From assembly GCF_963678635.1 (NCBI RefSeq), contig NC_087071.1, positions 39,511,797 to 39,575,796 on the forward strand: a DNA stretch of 64,000 bases, written 5' to 3'. This stretch comes from Symsagittifera roscoffensis (lineage: Eukaryota > Xenacoelomorpha > Acoela > Convolutidae). A model generated the notes under the pieces. It was not told the origin of the DNA. It was given only the letters and a program-made list of their open reading frames with translations, and did not search any database. A program made the translations under genes and the position numbers. Within the stretch, counting starts at the first letter, position 1. Each line of letters starts with the position of its first letter. Shown piece by piece: positions 21,885-33,750 of the stretch.

Positions 21885-23240
21885 TCCCCCCTGAAGAAGG
21901 AAGAACCGGAGCGAGCTTAACGGTCGGCTGAGAGAATTCACGGGTTGCGGTCTTAACAAGGGCGGATCAGGCGCAACCGTCCTGTCCGTAGTTTAGCTTG
22001 TTGATTCGGGCGAGAGGGTAGCACCCACGCGGACTATCGGGCTCAATCACCCGCACAAGATCGCCGGTTTCTTGTGGTCGAAGTGCTCCACAGTTAAAAG
22101 CGAAAGAAAGCTTGTGGCGCTTTGTCCAAGCAAAAAGTGTTTGGTGTTAACGCTTCTAACTCGCTTGAACCAGTACTAACGGTAGTGATCTGCCTCGAGT
22201 TCAAAGCCTGCTCAACTAAGCAGAAAGTTTTTCGGAGCGCCTAGTATATCGTAAAGCACACGCTTCACGCTTCGGACGAGGCGCTCCCAGGAACCGCCAT
22301 AATGGGGTTGCCTTGCGTTTTTAGTTTCTAAGCAACAAATTTGTGTGCAAAAATGGTCGGAGTCATGCCATTCCAGCTGTTGATGCAGGCAAGTAGTTCC
22401 TTTTCCGCACCAACGAAGTTCGTGCCGTTATCATACCAGATCGTGCTTGGTACACCACGATGGGCAATGAGCCGTTCAGAGATGGTACAATCTCAAAATG
22501 TACAGCCCTAGTGGTGAGGCAAGTGAAAAGAAATCCCCATTTTTTTTCAGTGCTTCTGCGAACCGGAACGTAAAGCGGTCCAAAGTAATCCTCACCCATA
22601 TGATCAAAGGGTGGTTGCTAATATCAGAGACGCTCGACAGATAAATCGGACATAATAGGCTGGATTGTACTTGCTTTGAATTTACGGCATAGTCACATTG
22701 ATTTTCGTTGGACCGAAGTAGTCGACGCAAACCAAGTATTGCATATTTCATATATAAAACGGAGCGCATGTAATCTAAACCTTGATGAAAACGCTTATGG
22801 TGGAGGATGCGGGCCAACAAACGAACTAGGGTTTGTCGGGCGTTTAGTAATTTTGGGTGCTTAATATCAAATTCGGTAATCACTAAGCGCACGAACCGTC
22901 CGGTGGAACGAATGATACCAGTGGAACCGATAAATGGTGAGTATTTGGCTATTTTACTACCATTCTCAATAGGTTTGCCTTTGGTGAGTGACTTTAACTC
23001 AACGGGGAAGGGTTTTTTCTGAGCAAGATGAATCAGTTTGCTTTTTGCAATATGAAGTTCAGTGAGGTCGGTGAGTCGTATGTCCTTACCGCGAAAACGC
23101 TTATGTGAAGGCAGCATCCTCAACATAAAATGGACTACTCTTTTATATCTTTTAAAGGAACTGAACCTTTCCCAATTTAACCTGTTTTCGGGATGTTTGA
23201 TGGATGTGACATCGTTGACGAAAGAAGTTGATGTCTCCAA
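21885..23240 (-). mobile_element. BEL/Pao integrase region (fossil)
   Basis: On the minus strand this shows the integrase N-terminal zinc-type block (HHKRFHQGLDYMRSVLY), then the core with [15 protein letters not shown] and [14 protein letters not shown], a WYDNGTNF-type catalytic stretch near 22.4 kb, and the C-terminal ELEALTPN block near 22.2 kb. Integrase would join the cDNA to the host chromosome. The region is broken and cannot encode a working enzyme as it stands. Confidence 0.8.
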
Positions 23241-25250
23241 GCAAATATTAACATCTCAAGAAGGACCCTTTAAAGAAATTTTATTGATCACACGTTCGTC
23301 GGGTATAAACGGCCAATCAGTAGTCCTGAGAATGCTCAGATCAAAAATCCAGCGGCTATCCTTGATGGCTTCCAAAGAAATCCACGCGTGTCGGAGAAGT
23401 CCCTGCTGGATTAACGCCGCTTAGAAGTTGGTGCCATTCATCAATACTGGTCGATTCCAGGATTTCACCGACAGGGTTAGCGACGAATACAGGTAATTTA
23501 TCAGTGGAGTTTAGTCACTGCAAAACTGTAGTACTATCTGTCCACATGTAGACATGATTAATGCTGACAGTTGGGGCTGACAGTATAACAACTTTCAGTC
23601 GTGTGGCAAGCAGAGCAGTTTTAAGCTCCAGGTTCGATGTAGATATCACTTTCATGGGCGAAACGCGAGCTTTACCAAAGGTAAAGGATGTTTAAGTTTT
23701 GTGCGAAGTTTTGAAAGTCGAGATCGCAAACACCCAACCGCACAGAAAACGTTCTACGAACTATCACCGATCATGTGGAGCTCCAGTTAATCCACAGTTT
23801 CTGTGAAGTAACAGTGAAGAAAGCCATTTGCCCTAAGAGAGGGAGACCGCATCGCCACTAGAGAAACTTATCTCTTATGTCTTCCGGCAACTCGTCGTCC
23901 TAACTTTGGTCACTGGTTTTCCAATTATGTTTAAGCTAAAGAGGAGCCCTAAATGTGTACGGAGCTACTAACCTATTAGGGTCAAACACAGAAGAGACAA
24001 AACTCAAGACGGTTCGTTGAGCTGTTGCCTAATCGAGAGGACGATCCTCGCCTCTGCTAACAACCAATGTACTTTCACATGGTCCCACTTAACACCCAAG
24101 ACGTGTGATGATTGTTCGGCACCGTTACAAATTTTCTTGATGGGTGAACACGAGGTTTTGCAATCTTCGGGGTTCATTGCTGAACTAATTTCATCAGCAT
24201 CACTGACAAATTTAGTCAAATTAAATCCTCTCAATTTAAGTAACGGAACCAATTCACGGCTAATTTTAATTACATGGGTAACGGCTTCGAACAAATGCAA
24301 GTAATCGTTCATGTTAAATTTTTCGTTTACGACTGATACGCCTCAGGGTATGCGGACACTTTATCAGGTGCTGTTTTTCGCAACGCAAAATTGGCGCATG
24401 TAAGCGAATCCCGTGCGCCGAATGTATGGCGAGTGTACTGATGAACTACCACATCGGAGCTGTTATCCTAACGCCACAAAAAAACAGAGTGAAATTTGAG
24501 GACTCCTACCTGGAGGAACATACCCTCTATTACCGCGGAGACGGCGTACTTGTGTAGACGGAATCGCAAAAGTACAAAATCAAATTTTGGAGTTGGCCCG
24601 GACCCACCAATGAGTACTTATTTAAGGATGTGCCATAGAACTTGGTACGTCGAGTCCTTATTGGAGCTTCTAAGCATCTATTACCCGGCTTATTCGGGTT
24701 TACGGTGGTGATTAAGGGATGATGCGGAAGATACCACTCGCGAGCGGTACTCTTTTGTGGATTATGCGGTTCGACGGTAACGACATAGCCTTTCCCAAGG
24801 TCCTCTATAATTGTGTCCGCATATATTTCTCGCAGTTTATGGTCTTTACTTAACTTTTTCTCTATTGTTCTAAAATGGTCGAGTGACGAGTAAAAGTTGT
24901 TTGGTAGACTGACATAACTATCAATCAAAAGCATAGGCACAATGTATCTTTCGCCATTGTGAACGGTTACAGAATTTAGGATAGATAAAGCATATTCATC
25001 CGCGGTGGATTGGGCATCGACTTGTTTGAAAGCACCACAAGATTCCACCTCGTACCAGGATTCTATCTGGTCGGTCAAAGAATAATCTTTAACAACACAT
25101 TTGAAACACGAAGAAGTAGAAACGACGGACGGCGACAACGGACCACTTATGACCCAACCTATCGGTAGGCGAACGGAACAGGGTGAGTTATTATCATCTC
25201 GCAAGTGAACTCAATGGGTCTGACGACGTGGTAGTAGTCTTGTTCTAGAA
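23241..25250 (-). mobile_element. BEL/Pao reverse transcriptase and RNase H region (fossil)
   Basis: In element order this begins with a linker carrying LPIGWVISGPLSPSVVS. The RT start (NPNKPGN, then GTSLN and GPGQLQNLI) lies near 24.6-24.7 kb and the palm segment (DYLHLFEAV, LRGFNLTKFVS, SHVLGVKWDH) near 24.0-24.3 kb. RNase H would lie at about 23.3-23.9 kb, where I see only weak signs. The domain order and signatures match BEL/Pao. The region is broken. Confidence 0.75.
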
Positions 25251-25700
25251 TAACTTCAAGGTCCTCAAATGTATAATGATTGGGCTCAATAGGTGCTAAT
25301 TGTGAATATTTATTCTGCAACTCAGCAAAGTTGATCAATTCGGAACCAATCCGAATAATTTATTTATCATATGCACACAGAGAAAATACGAGATCATTAT
25401 TTTTTGGCTTGGAGGCAACTGTAAACTTGGCCCTCTGAGTCTCAACAACGGTAGTTGCATTGCAACCACTAATTGACAAGTCAACGAGCTCCCCTTCTAA
25501 GCCGAGACGGTTAACGAGTGACGAAGACACCCAAGAGTGAGTTAATGCACTATGAAAAGAGCCAATAACAGGAGACTGGTTACATCCGAAGACACTACAA
25601 GTGTTGTAATTGGCAAGAACCCTAATGACGATTCAATGTCATGTACATCACAAGCAGCGGCATGAGTGGAAGTGTTTGTATCCTCCTTGGATTTTCTTGT
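25251..25700 (-). mobile_element. BEL/Pao aspartic protease region (fossil)
   Basis: The minus-strand translation around 25.38-25.56 kb contains SALTHSWVSSSLVNRLGL and VDLSISGCNATTVVETQR. This fits the Pao-type retropepsin and its conserved downstream block. In an active element this enzyme would cut the polyprotein. A second copy of the same block occurs at about 26.5-26.65 kb because of the internal duplication. Confidence 0.65.
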
Positions 25701-26538
25701 TCAAGCCTTGTATGGGACATTTGAATTTTCCTTAAGACATTATGTGTGTTATCGCACTCTGGTTTCGGGTATTTTCTTAGCACTAGAACGTTGCCGGAAA
25801 CTATGATTGCCGTTGAGGCATGCGAAGCAAAGTTCCTGCTCAGCTACGTAATTTGCTCCCTGAGTGGCATTCTTTTCCTTGAAAACAGCACATTTCCACA
25901 ATGAATGACTAACCTTACAAAACACACGGCGGAAACCTAAATTTGTCTTGAGCCTTACTAGTTACCTGGCTCTTGGCTGCAAAATTTTTGGTTGTTTTTG
26001 ATTTAACAGATTCCTCGTTTTTTGCCTTGGAATTAAGTGCACGTAATTTTTCATGCCCTTCGGCTTTTTCTTTCAACCAGTTATTTAAGTTTGAGAGTGT
26101 TGAGCGCTGCCAGTTATGCCTAACTGTATGCAATAACCAATCTTCCTTGAGATTAGGCGGAATTTTACTTATCTTGGTTTTACATATTAACTTTCTTTAG
26201 ATTTTTGTTAAATGACAATGATTTGAAAACTGCTACGAGGCCAGATATGGCAGAAGATTAACTAATGACGTTTTCCGAATTATGCATCTTAAGTGGTGGA
26301 AAGGTACTCAGCTTATCAAGATGCGCGCCAAGAAGAGCGTGCGGTTGCCAAAACTTCCGTTGCAAGGTGGCCAGCGCATCTTTGTACATAACACAACTAA
26401 AGTTAAAATCCGCAATTGCGGTTTTTGCTTTGCCTGTGACAAATGTTTTTCAAAGTGTCAGTTTCGTATCAACTGTGAGAACAGCCGAATCAACGGTGGA
26501 CTTAAACTGACCAAACCATTCGTGCCATTCACTCTGAC
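25434..26538. repeat. Internal tandem duplication of the Pao element, unit 1
   Basis: This segment covers part of protease and the end of gag and recurs at 26539-27628 with an offset that drifts from about 1121 to 1103 bases. The junction shows CCCTCTGAGTCTCAA twice in a row (about 26538-26567). The copies are diverged by several per cent, so this duplication is older than those at 0-20 kb. Confidence 0.85.
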
Positions 26539-29100
26539 CCTCTGAGTCTCAACCCTCTGAGTCTCAACAACGGTAGTTGCATTGCAACCACTAATTGACA
26601 GGTCAACGTGCACCCCTACTAAGCCGAGACGGTTAACGAGTGACGAAGACACCCAAGAGTGAGTTAAAGCACTATGAAAAGAGCCAACAACAGGGGACTG
26701 GTTACATCCGAAGACACACCAAGTGTTGCAATTGGCAAGAATCCTTTAGGCGATTCAATGTCATGTACATCACAAACAGGAAGTGTTTGTATCTCCTTGG
26801 ATTTGTTTGTTCAAGCCTTATATGAGACATTTCCTTAAGACATTATGTGTGTTATCGCACTCTGGCTTCGGATATTTTCTTAGCTCTAGAACGTTGCCGG
26901 AAACTATGATTGCCATTGAGGCATGCGAAGCAAAATTTCTCTTCAGCTACGTAATTTGCTCGCTAAGTAGCATTCTTTTCCTAGATAACAGCACATTTCC
27001 ACAATGAATGACTAACCTTACAAAACACACGGCGGAAACCTAAATTTGTCTTGAGCCTTACTAGTTACCTGGCTCTTGGCTGCAAAATTTTTGGTTGTTT
27101 TTGATTTAACAGATTCCTCGTTTTTTGCCTTGGAATTAAGTGCACGTAATTTTTCATGCCCTTCGGCTTTTTCTTTCAACCAGTTATTTAAGTTTGAGAG
27201 TGTTGAGCGCTGCCAGTTATGCCTAACTGTATGCAATAACCAATCTTCCTTGAGATTAGGCGGAACTTTACTTGTCTTGGTTTTACATTTTAACTTCTTT
27301 AGATCCTTGTTGAATGACAATAATTTGAAAACTGCTACGAGGCCAGATATGGCAGAAGATAAACTAAAGACATTTTCCGAATTATGCATCTTAAGTGTTG
27401 GAAAGGTACTCAGATTATCAAGATGCGCGCCAAAAAGAACGTGTGGTTGCCAAAACTTCCGTTGCAAGTTGGCCAGTGCATCTTTGTACCAACACCACTA
27501 TAGTTAAAATCCGCAATTGCGGTTTTTGCTTTACCTGTGATGAGTGTTTTTCAAAGTGTCATGTTCGCATCATCTGTGAGAACAGCCGAATCAACGTTGG
27601 ACTTAAATTGACCAAACCATTCGTGCCAGTTTAACGGGTTGCCGTCAAACTGGGCTAGCTTCCACTCAGGAAGATGATCTTTGCGGCTATGAATTAATAA
27701 TTTCGCCAGTTTACGAGCGGAGAGAGATCGATCCGATGAACAACCTTGGTTCGGATAAGCGAAAGACGGTGCGTAGTCATCGTTGACTGGCTGAAAACCA
27801 GTATTAGTAGAATCGAAAAAAGCGGAACATGTTGGAGATGAATTGGCGGAGAATTAAAATACACAGACCCACCACTAGTATACGGGGCGGCGATGTTACA
27901 CGGTGGGACAACAGTTGTAACTTTAGAAAAAATGTTTTCAGCATTACAACATTGAGCAGGCGTGACGGTTGAAGTTGTAGCTGCCAGTCGCCATAAGTTT
28001 GCATCACTTGTGTAGTAATCGTTGATATTAGGTGACACAGTATGCGATGCAAAGGGAACACTATGTTGAGTCTGAACTGCCGCTGCATGGCAATTAGGTG
28101 CCGAGAAGACAACCGACGGTGGGTTTACTCCAGAAGATGAAAAGCCACCACCAGCAAATGCAGGTGACAAAAAACCAAGTACCGGATTGTGCTGGTAACA
28201 TTGGTACAGGTAACGATTCCGGATGCCCGTTGGTAAAACCACCATTAGTTATGTTTGAACTCATTGTCTGTAAAGGAACAGGAGATGGTGGTGGTAGCAA
28301 GTGTGCACCAGACACGTGTGCACTAGAATGCATATTGTTAACTGGGACTAAAACACATGGAGCAGACGCTTGCAATTGCAGAAAGCTTGCACTGCTAAAT
28401 TGAGACATAATGCTGCATGGTTATGAAAATTACTGGTGGGAATTGCATGAGCGAAGTTGGCGGAACTTTTTTGTTCTGACGAAACTGGTACAGGAGTGAA
28501 GGCCAGCAAACCTGGCGCACTAGCAACGTCAGGAGTTTTCTGTGAACTAACAGAGTCTACCCAATCGTTAGTCCGATCGGTTGCTACTTTTGAAATAGGT
28601 TGACTTACTCCTGTCGAGTCACTTTCCGCTACCTTCTCGCTAACCTCAAATAAATTATCCTCAGTTTCGGACATTTTCGTTTCCATTTCAATTAGTTGCT
28701 TTTTATGACTTTCAGCCAATTGCTCCAGCTGACTTTGTTCGAACTTAAGACGGTTATCTTGCTCTTTAAGTCTTATAGATACTTGATACTGCCTTTCCAC
28801 TCATGCCGTTTCTCACTTGATGGCATAGTGCGAATAGTCGACGTATGACGAGTGGAAGCAGATTTATCAGACTCATGTGACTCATGTTTCTTACTTTCCT
28901 TAGACTTATTAGAGACCTTAAACCTGTTTTCAGATACTCGTACTGCTGAATCTCTTGTTTTGTGCGAGGGTGAGGATGTCTCAGACCTAGTTTGTTGAAA
29001 GGATCCCTGGCTCCCTGTAATGCCGGGTGCTGCGAATGACGAACGTTCGAGGCTGATATTGTAGCTCTGCGCTTCATGCATTACTAATCGTTCATTTCGG
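25720..29100 (-). mobile_element. BEL/Pao gag region (fossil)
   Basis: In element order, from 29.1 kb leftward, this shows a polar Ser/Lys/Glu-rich N-terminal part, a helical coiled-coil-like stretch (RLKEQDNRLKFEQSQLEQL, about 28.6-28.8 kb), a Pro/Ser/Thr-rich stretch near 27.8-28.4 kb, and basic Lys-rich blocks with CCHC-type zinc-knuckle remnants (CFACLNGNHSFRQ, about 25.8 kb and again about 26.9 kb). That fits BEL/Pao gag. It is broken in several places and partly duplicated. Confidence 0.65.
26539..27628. repeat. Internal tandem duplication of the Pao element, unit 2
   Basis: This is the second copy of 25434-26538. It continues on its right side into the rest of gag, which shows that it keeps the original gag-side flank. 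Confidence 0.85.
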
Positions 29101-30397
29101 TTACTTTCTTAAGCCAAAGGTATTGCTGATCAAAATTTTGTTCAGTGTTTTTCGTTTTTTCCGCAAACCTAATTAATTGCTCATTCTCGTCAACAGCTTT
29201 TTCCAACGCAATTTGACATTTGTAAACAACTATATCAATTTTTGCGGTGCGAGTATTGTTCTCAATGTACTCAAGTAATAATGAGCGACCTTTAAGCAGC
29301 TCATTTTCTTAAGCAGCTTCTTTAAGCAGCTTACGATTCTTAAGGAAGTTAAGCTTAGCGCTATAACGCCTTGAAAGGAGGAGAGTCTTTAACTCAAGGT
29401 AAGGAGGATGGTGAAGCTCTTTGTACTCCTCAATCAGTACCTGGTCCTTAGCCTTACGCTTAGTGATAAATCTTTGCCAACGTTCATAACGAGAGTACCT
29501 GTTAAAACTAGATTTTTTCTATATCCTCGGTTCCGTTCCGTCTACAATACACGAACGCAAAAATATTTGACCTAAACCTTAATAACAAACTGACAAGTAG
29601 CTCACTACTCAGTTTGTGGTTATTGTTGCTGCGGTACCTACTTATCGAGTTTTTAAGGGCGCCGTGCCAAATTACAAGGTCGTTACGGTGAGACAATTAG
29701 TGATGGATTAGCATGGTTTTCTGAGAGTCCCTAGCGTTAAAGTTCAAACTTAAACCTGACTTTGTAAAGCAGGTATCTTTGACGCGCTTCTTTGACGGAA
29801 CGGGAAGTTTTCGGAGCGCGTGATCCAAGGAACTAGCTCCTACAAAAAATACCATACACTTAAGAGACCTATGCGACGGCTATGTTAAGCTTGAGTACCA
29901 ATGGGGTTGGAAAATTAAGTAGAACGGTTAAACTCCCACAACACACACGGACAAAAACCTGAGGAATAAAGAAATCAACTTAACTCTTTGAATACCACCG
30001 TATCTGACCAAATAACATTACTGTCACGCAACGAAGTCAATAATCGGACGGGCAGAAAAGGTATTTGATTCACTTGAAGCGAATTGGCTTCCAGTTTCAC
30101 CAAAAATGTGTGGGGATCAGGCAAAGTAGTTAATTTCCACCAACACACGCGGAAGAAATCTGAGGATGAAAAAACTCAACTTAATTTGCCTGATATTTTG
30201 CGACGAGACCACTTAACACTAAATTGGTGTCATCGAAAAGTACAGTTTTGCAGATTTCAGTAGTGGTTTTGAGGACTTTTGACAGTTTTTTTAAAATAAT
30301 TTTTTCACAAACATTTTTCGGAAAATTTTGATCTGCGGGTTCGAGTCTTAAACCAATCCAAAAACCAGTCCAGTACCTCATGTCTATGTTCCTATTT
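29101..30397 (-). other. Presumed leader of the Pao element, no gene seen
   Basis: This stretch upstream of gag carries an imperfect repeat: CACACGGACAAAAACCTGAGG near 29948 and CACGCGGAAGAAATCTGAGG near 30136. It has no clear coding signature. If the 5' LTR existed it should lie here or in the N gap, but no match to the 3' LTR is seen before the gap. Confidence 0.35.
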
Positions 30398-30597
30398 NNN
30401 NNNNNNNNNNNNNNNNNNNNNNNNNNNNNNNNNNNNNNNNNNNNNNNNNNNNNNNNNNNNNNNNNNNNNNNNNNNNNNNNNNNNNNNNNNNNNNNNNNNN
30501 NNNNNNNNNNNNNNNNNNNNNNNNNNNNNNNNNNNNNNNNNNNNNNNNNNNNNNNNNNNNNNNNNNNNNNNNNNNNNNNNNNNNNNNNNNNNNNNNN
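30398..30597. other. Assembly gap, 200 N
   Basis: Exactly 200 consecutive N bases. The round number suggests a placeholder of unknown true size between two contigs. The two sides need not be adjacent in the genome. Confidence 0.99.
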
Positions 30598-30611
30598 TGT
30601 GAGATTTTAAT

Positions 30612-30700
30612 CCAGGAGTTATAACTATGTTTCGACCGTGATTGATGTATTTTTTAACCGTGGCTGAGGCATGTTTTGACCGTGATCTGATCGGCCGATC
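30612..30700 (-). repeat. Minisatellite block, minus orientation
   Basis: Words such as ACCGTGGCTGAGGCATGTTTT repeat imperfectly here. On the minus strand they read AAAACATGCCTCAGCCACGGT, the same unit that forms the larger block at 35893-36215 in the opposite orientation. Confidence 0.55.
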
Positions 30701-31104
30701 TTACTTAGATATAGTTCAGCTATGCTTGTGATTCGTTTCGGCCAAGCATAGGATACAATGCAATCGAGGCTTTTTTGAGCGTTAAAAACATACATGAGTA
30801 ATTTCGTACCTGCTCGAGGAATGCTTGATCTTGCTCTAAAGGTAATTTGCAAAAATGTTATACAAATAAATTTCTCGAGTCGAGGATATTCGGTCGATTC
30901 CTGCAATCTGCTCGACCTTGAAAGTAGAAATAAAAAGTGAGCCAAAAGCCAACAACCAAGAGCCAAAAAAATCTACATAAGAAAATGATTGGCTGAAAAA
31001 GATGATATTGAAAACTGCAAAAAATTTGGAGAAAAAATTGATCAATTAAAAGAGAAACTGCATCAACTTGGCAGTGTTTTCTTATTATTTTCGATTATCC
31101 AGAC
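30701..31104. other. No gene seen
   Basis: AT-rich sequence with no recognised coding or repeat family. A short palindrome, GATCGGCCGATC, lies just to the left (about 30688-30699). Confidence 0.4.
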
Positions 31105-31106
31105 TA

Positions 31107-31818
31107 CCCTAGTCAATCAATCAAAATCTTGAAAGAGTCAGGAAAACTTGCAAAAATTTTGCAAGATTCTTATAAGATCTTGCAAAATAACCTACTAAAA
31201 AAACTTTCTGAGAAAAGTTACTCTGAACACCAGAAAAACACTATGGAGATCCAATTTGACTACGGTCACGATTATTTCTGAGTTCATGGTTGAGCAAGAA
31301 TTTAAAATTTTCATTTAAAAACTCATTTTTTAACTTTTATTCCGTAAAAAATTTTAGTTGTGGTTATTATTAAGGCATTTTGAATTGGGATTCTTGAAAA
31401 CACTTTTTTTTTCGTTGGAACAATTAATCTCAATTTGCAACTCTACCAGTTATTTTAGGCCAAAATTTTTGTGAATAGTGTCAGTTAGCTTGATACACTT
31501 GTTATATTGTGTTCACATAAGTACGATAACTACTTATCTTCATCATATTATACGGTTAAAATTTAACTTTTTTCTTTTTTCGGTGATTTGTTCAAGTATT
31601 GAAATGTTACAACTTATTAATGCTATTCCTCCTTTCCTACGCTATAGGTTATCTTCGCCTGTAAAGCTGTTTATGCCCACGGTTTTCTTTAAACGAGGTA
31701 ATCTTGGAAAAGCGTAAAAGAATTTTGCAATATCTTTTAAACCAATGCATCTTTTTTCAAAGAATCTGGCAAGATTTTTGAAAGATCTTGCACGATAACC
31801 TCCCTTGATCAACTAGGG
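31107..31818. mobile_element. Short TIR element flanked by TA (MITE-like)
   Basis: The left end CCCTAGTCAATCAA and the right end, read inward as CCCTAGTTGATCAA, are inverted copies. Both are flanked by TA (31105-31106 and 31819-31820). The TA target and 712-base size fit a non-autonomous Tc1/mariner-type element, but I know no named family with these ends. Subterminal words GCAAGATCTTGCAAAA and GATCTTGCACGATAACCTC recur near both ends. No transposase is encoded. Confidence 0.65.
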
Positions 31819-31820
31819 TA

Positions 31821-32440
31821 CACAAGGTTGGCCTGAAAAAAATTAGCTTTGGCATTCTAAAGTTTCTGTCGTTTGCCCTTATCGTTTGTTTTCTCTGTTC
31901 TAGTTTTTGCTAATCGTAGAATGGCTGCAAGCGTGTAAAACTTCAACCACTCAATCTTAAGGCTGTTTTTATTCGCTCAATCGTTTATGAAAATCTAAAA
32001 CTAATTTAACAGTGTAACTCTCATTAAAACTTCCCAATGTCCTGCGGTGAGCACTTAGCGTGTTTTGGAACAAGTTTGCAACAAAAACTAGTCCAATAGC
32101 CATATGTGCAGTTTGTGTAATGCTTTTATAATTATTTCCTTGTTCCGAAGTCTTTTGAAGATATTAATTTTTCTTCAAAACTCAATTCTGGTGGGCCTAC
32201 TTTCACTTTCGAATATTGTTATTCAAAAACAGACTTAAATTAGCAAAAAATTAACATACAATGGCGTTGCGACAACAAAAAAATGTTTTCTGTCGGAGTG
32301 ACCCAAGAAAAAACTGGTGACGCGTCTCAGAATAGAAACTGCCGCGAGACCACAAAAAAACTGGCGGCAGCATGACTTTAGAAAAAAATTCATGGCGTTC
32401 GACTTTAAAAAACCGGCTGCACGATTAATGAAAACAATTT
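31821..32440. other. No gene seen
   Basis: AT-rich sequence without a supported gene. The right part (about 32250-32440) has a run of AAAAAACTGG-type words and a slightly higher GC content, but no known family. Confidence 0.4.
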
Positions 32441-32459
32441 GAAAGTTTTGTTGCGTTGT

Positions 32460-32660
32460 GAGGCGTTTTGCTTGGGATTGCAGTCGCGCCAATCCAGAAT
32501 TGGTAATTTTAAATTACATGGTTGCGTCATACTGTTTAATTTGCGCTTTTCTCGAAGGTTTTTTCCGGTCACGCAGGTCTTGAATTGCCAAGTTTTGATC
32601 GCGCCGACGTTGAATTTTCATTTAAAAAATCGCACCGTTCTCAAATTGCCAAACTAAGTC
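32460..32660 (+). repeat. Inverted dispersed repeat, left arm
   Basis: The words GCAGTCG, CCAATTCTGG-like text, ATACTGTTTAAT and CTTGAATTGCCAAGTTTT occur here in order. They occur again, as reverse complement, at 34770-34960. The pair brackets about 2.1 kb that includes the element at 33751-34636. Confidence 0.55.
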
Positions 32661-32695
32661 ACCGCAGATTTAAGTTTTTAAGTCTGAGGTGACTT
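32656..32695. repeat. Hairpin AAGTCACC/GGTGACTT
   Basis: AAGTCACC pairs with GGTGACTT and, after a two-base internal mismatch, AGATTTAA pairs with TTAAGTCT, leaving a four-base loop. It stands 9 bases left of a second, stronger hairpin. Confidence 0.75.
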
Positions 32696-32704
32696 AAAGT
32701 AACC

Positions 32705-32743
32705 TCCGCGAGCTACAAAGTCACCTCTTTTGTAGCTCGCGGA
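32705..32743. repeat. Perfect 15-bp hairpin
   Basis: TCCGCGAGCTACAAA (32705-32719) and TTTGTAGCTCGCGGA (32729-32743) are exact reverse complements with the nine-base loop GTCACCTCT. The GC-rich stem is striking in an AT-rich setting. The loop repeats the GTCACC word of the neighbouring hairpin. Confidence 0.9.
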
Positions 32744-33750
32744 TCTTGACCCAATAAGGAATTTTATTCTTCACATGCCATCTTTGAACGCATTGCCAAC
32801 TTGACTTCCGCACCTAAACTGCTCTGTTAAGACGAAAAATAAACTGGTCGCAACGGAATACATAAAAAATGATCACCGAATATCCAAGATAACAAAATTC
32901 TGTTTCTTTTTTCTGTTATATTACGGTTGGAAAAACATATAATTTCAAAGTTTTTCAAAACAGATCATAAATGCTTAATTCTGAATGGCTAGTGCAAAAA
33001 AAAATCTAAAAACAAGTTTTAACAAACACAGTTCATCTACTGTTCTGTTAATTCTTCCGGCTGTCCCCGTTTAAAAAAAAAGGTTCAAGGACTTGCAGCC
33101 TTCAACAGCGCCAGAGTACAACAGTGCTGATAGTCAGAAAGTGTTCAACGGTGGAAAACTATAAAAACTAATGAAAGTTAGTATTTTTACCTAACTAAAT
33201 TTAGGACTAAATCTAGAGGAATGGTTTCATTGCTGAATCAAATGATCAAATGAGCAAAACAATGCCAGTCAAGTGATTTTGTAGTTGCTTTAGCTTGCGG
33301 TATAAATAAACGTGTAAGATTTTTGCCTTTAGTTTTAACTCTGGAATTAATACATTAACAACGTAAAATTGTCACAATTTCTTAAATTGAAATTCTAAAT
33401 TTCTCAAGTTTATTCAGTTTCTTACTGTTAGACACAGTTTTACTATCCGCGCTATTGCATTATGGCACTGTGGAATGCCCCAATTTCTTGATTTTTTTCC
33501 AGACCGGACAGCACAAACTTACCAGAGCTTTAGATGAGTTATGATTGTTAAAAATAGTTTTAGATTGTTTTGCAATTACCGATATGGAAAAATCAGTTAG
33601 AATCTGATTTGAATTTTTTTAGATATATGTTATTACTTTTATGCGTATTATGCGTATTTTTTGAATTCTCGATTATTTTGTTTTATGTATTAATTTGTGA
33701 CAAAACTACTCTCGTCTAATCAATTTAGTTCAAGTGATCGAAGCTAACTT
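32744..33750. other. No gene seen
   Basis: AT-rich non-coding sequence. I saw no protein family, RNA gene or repeat shared with the rest of the window. Confidence 0.45.

Larger units (their letters stand above)
21515..30397 (-). mobile_element. BEL/Pao LTR retroelement fossil
   Basis: This is a long minus-strand element running from about 30.4 kb down to a 3' LTR at 21515-21884. Traces of gag, an aspartic protease of the Pao type, reverse transcriptase, RNase H and integrase occur in the order expected for BEL/Pao. No 5' LTR is visible; it may lie in or beyond the N gap. The element is broken in many places and carries an internal 1.1 kb tandem duplication, so it is not recent. Family assignment rests on LPIGWVISGPLSP, NPNKPG, ELEALTPN and GEDYFGPL-type signatures, which are typical of BEL/Pao pol. 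Confidence 0.85.

Noticed and set aside
30325-30360. GGGTTCGAGTCTT resembling a tRNA T-loop
   Set aside because: The surrounding bases do not pair as a T stem and no acceptor or anticodon arm could be drawn on either strand.
30380-30610. An open frame running through the N gap
   Set aside because: It is open only because unknown bases cannot encode a stop.
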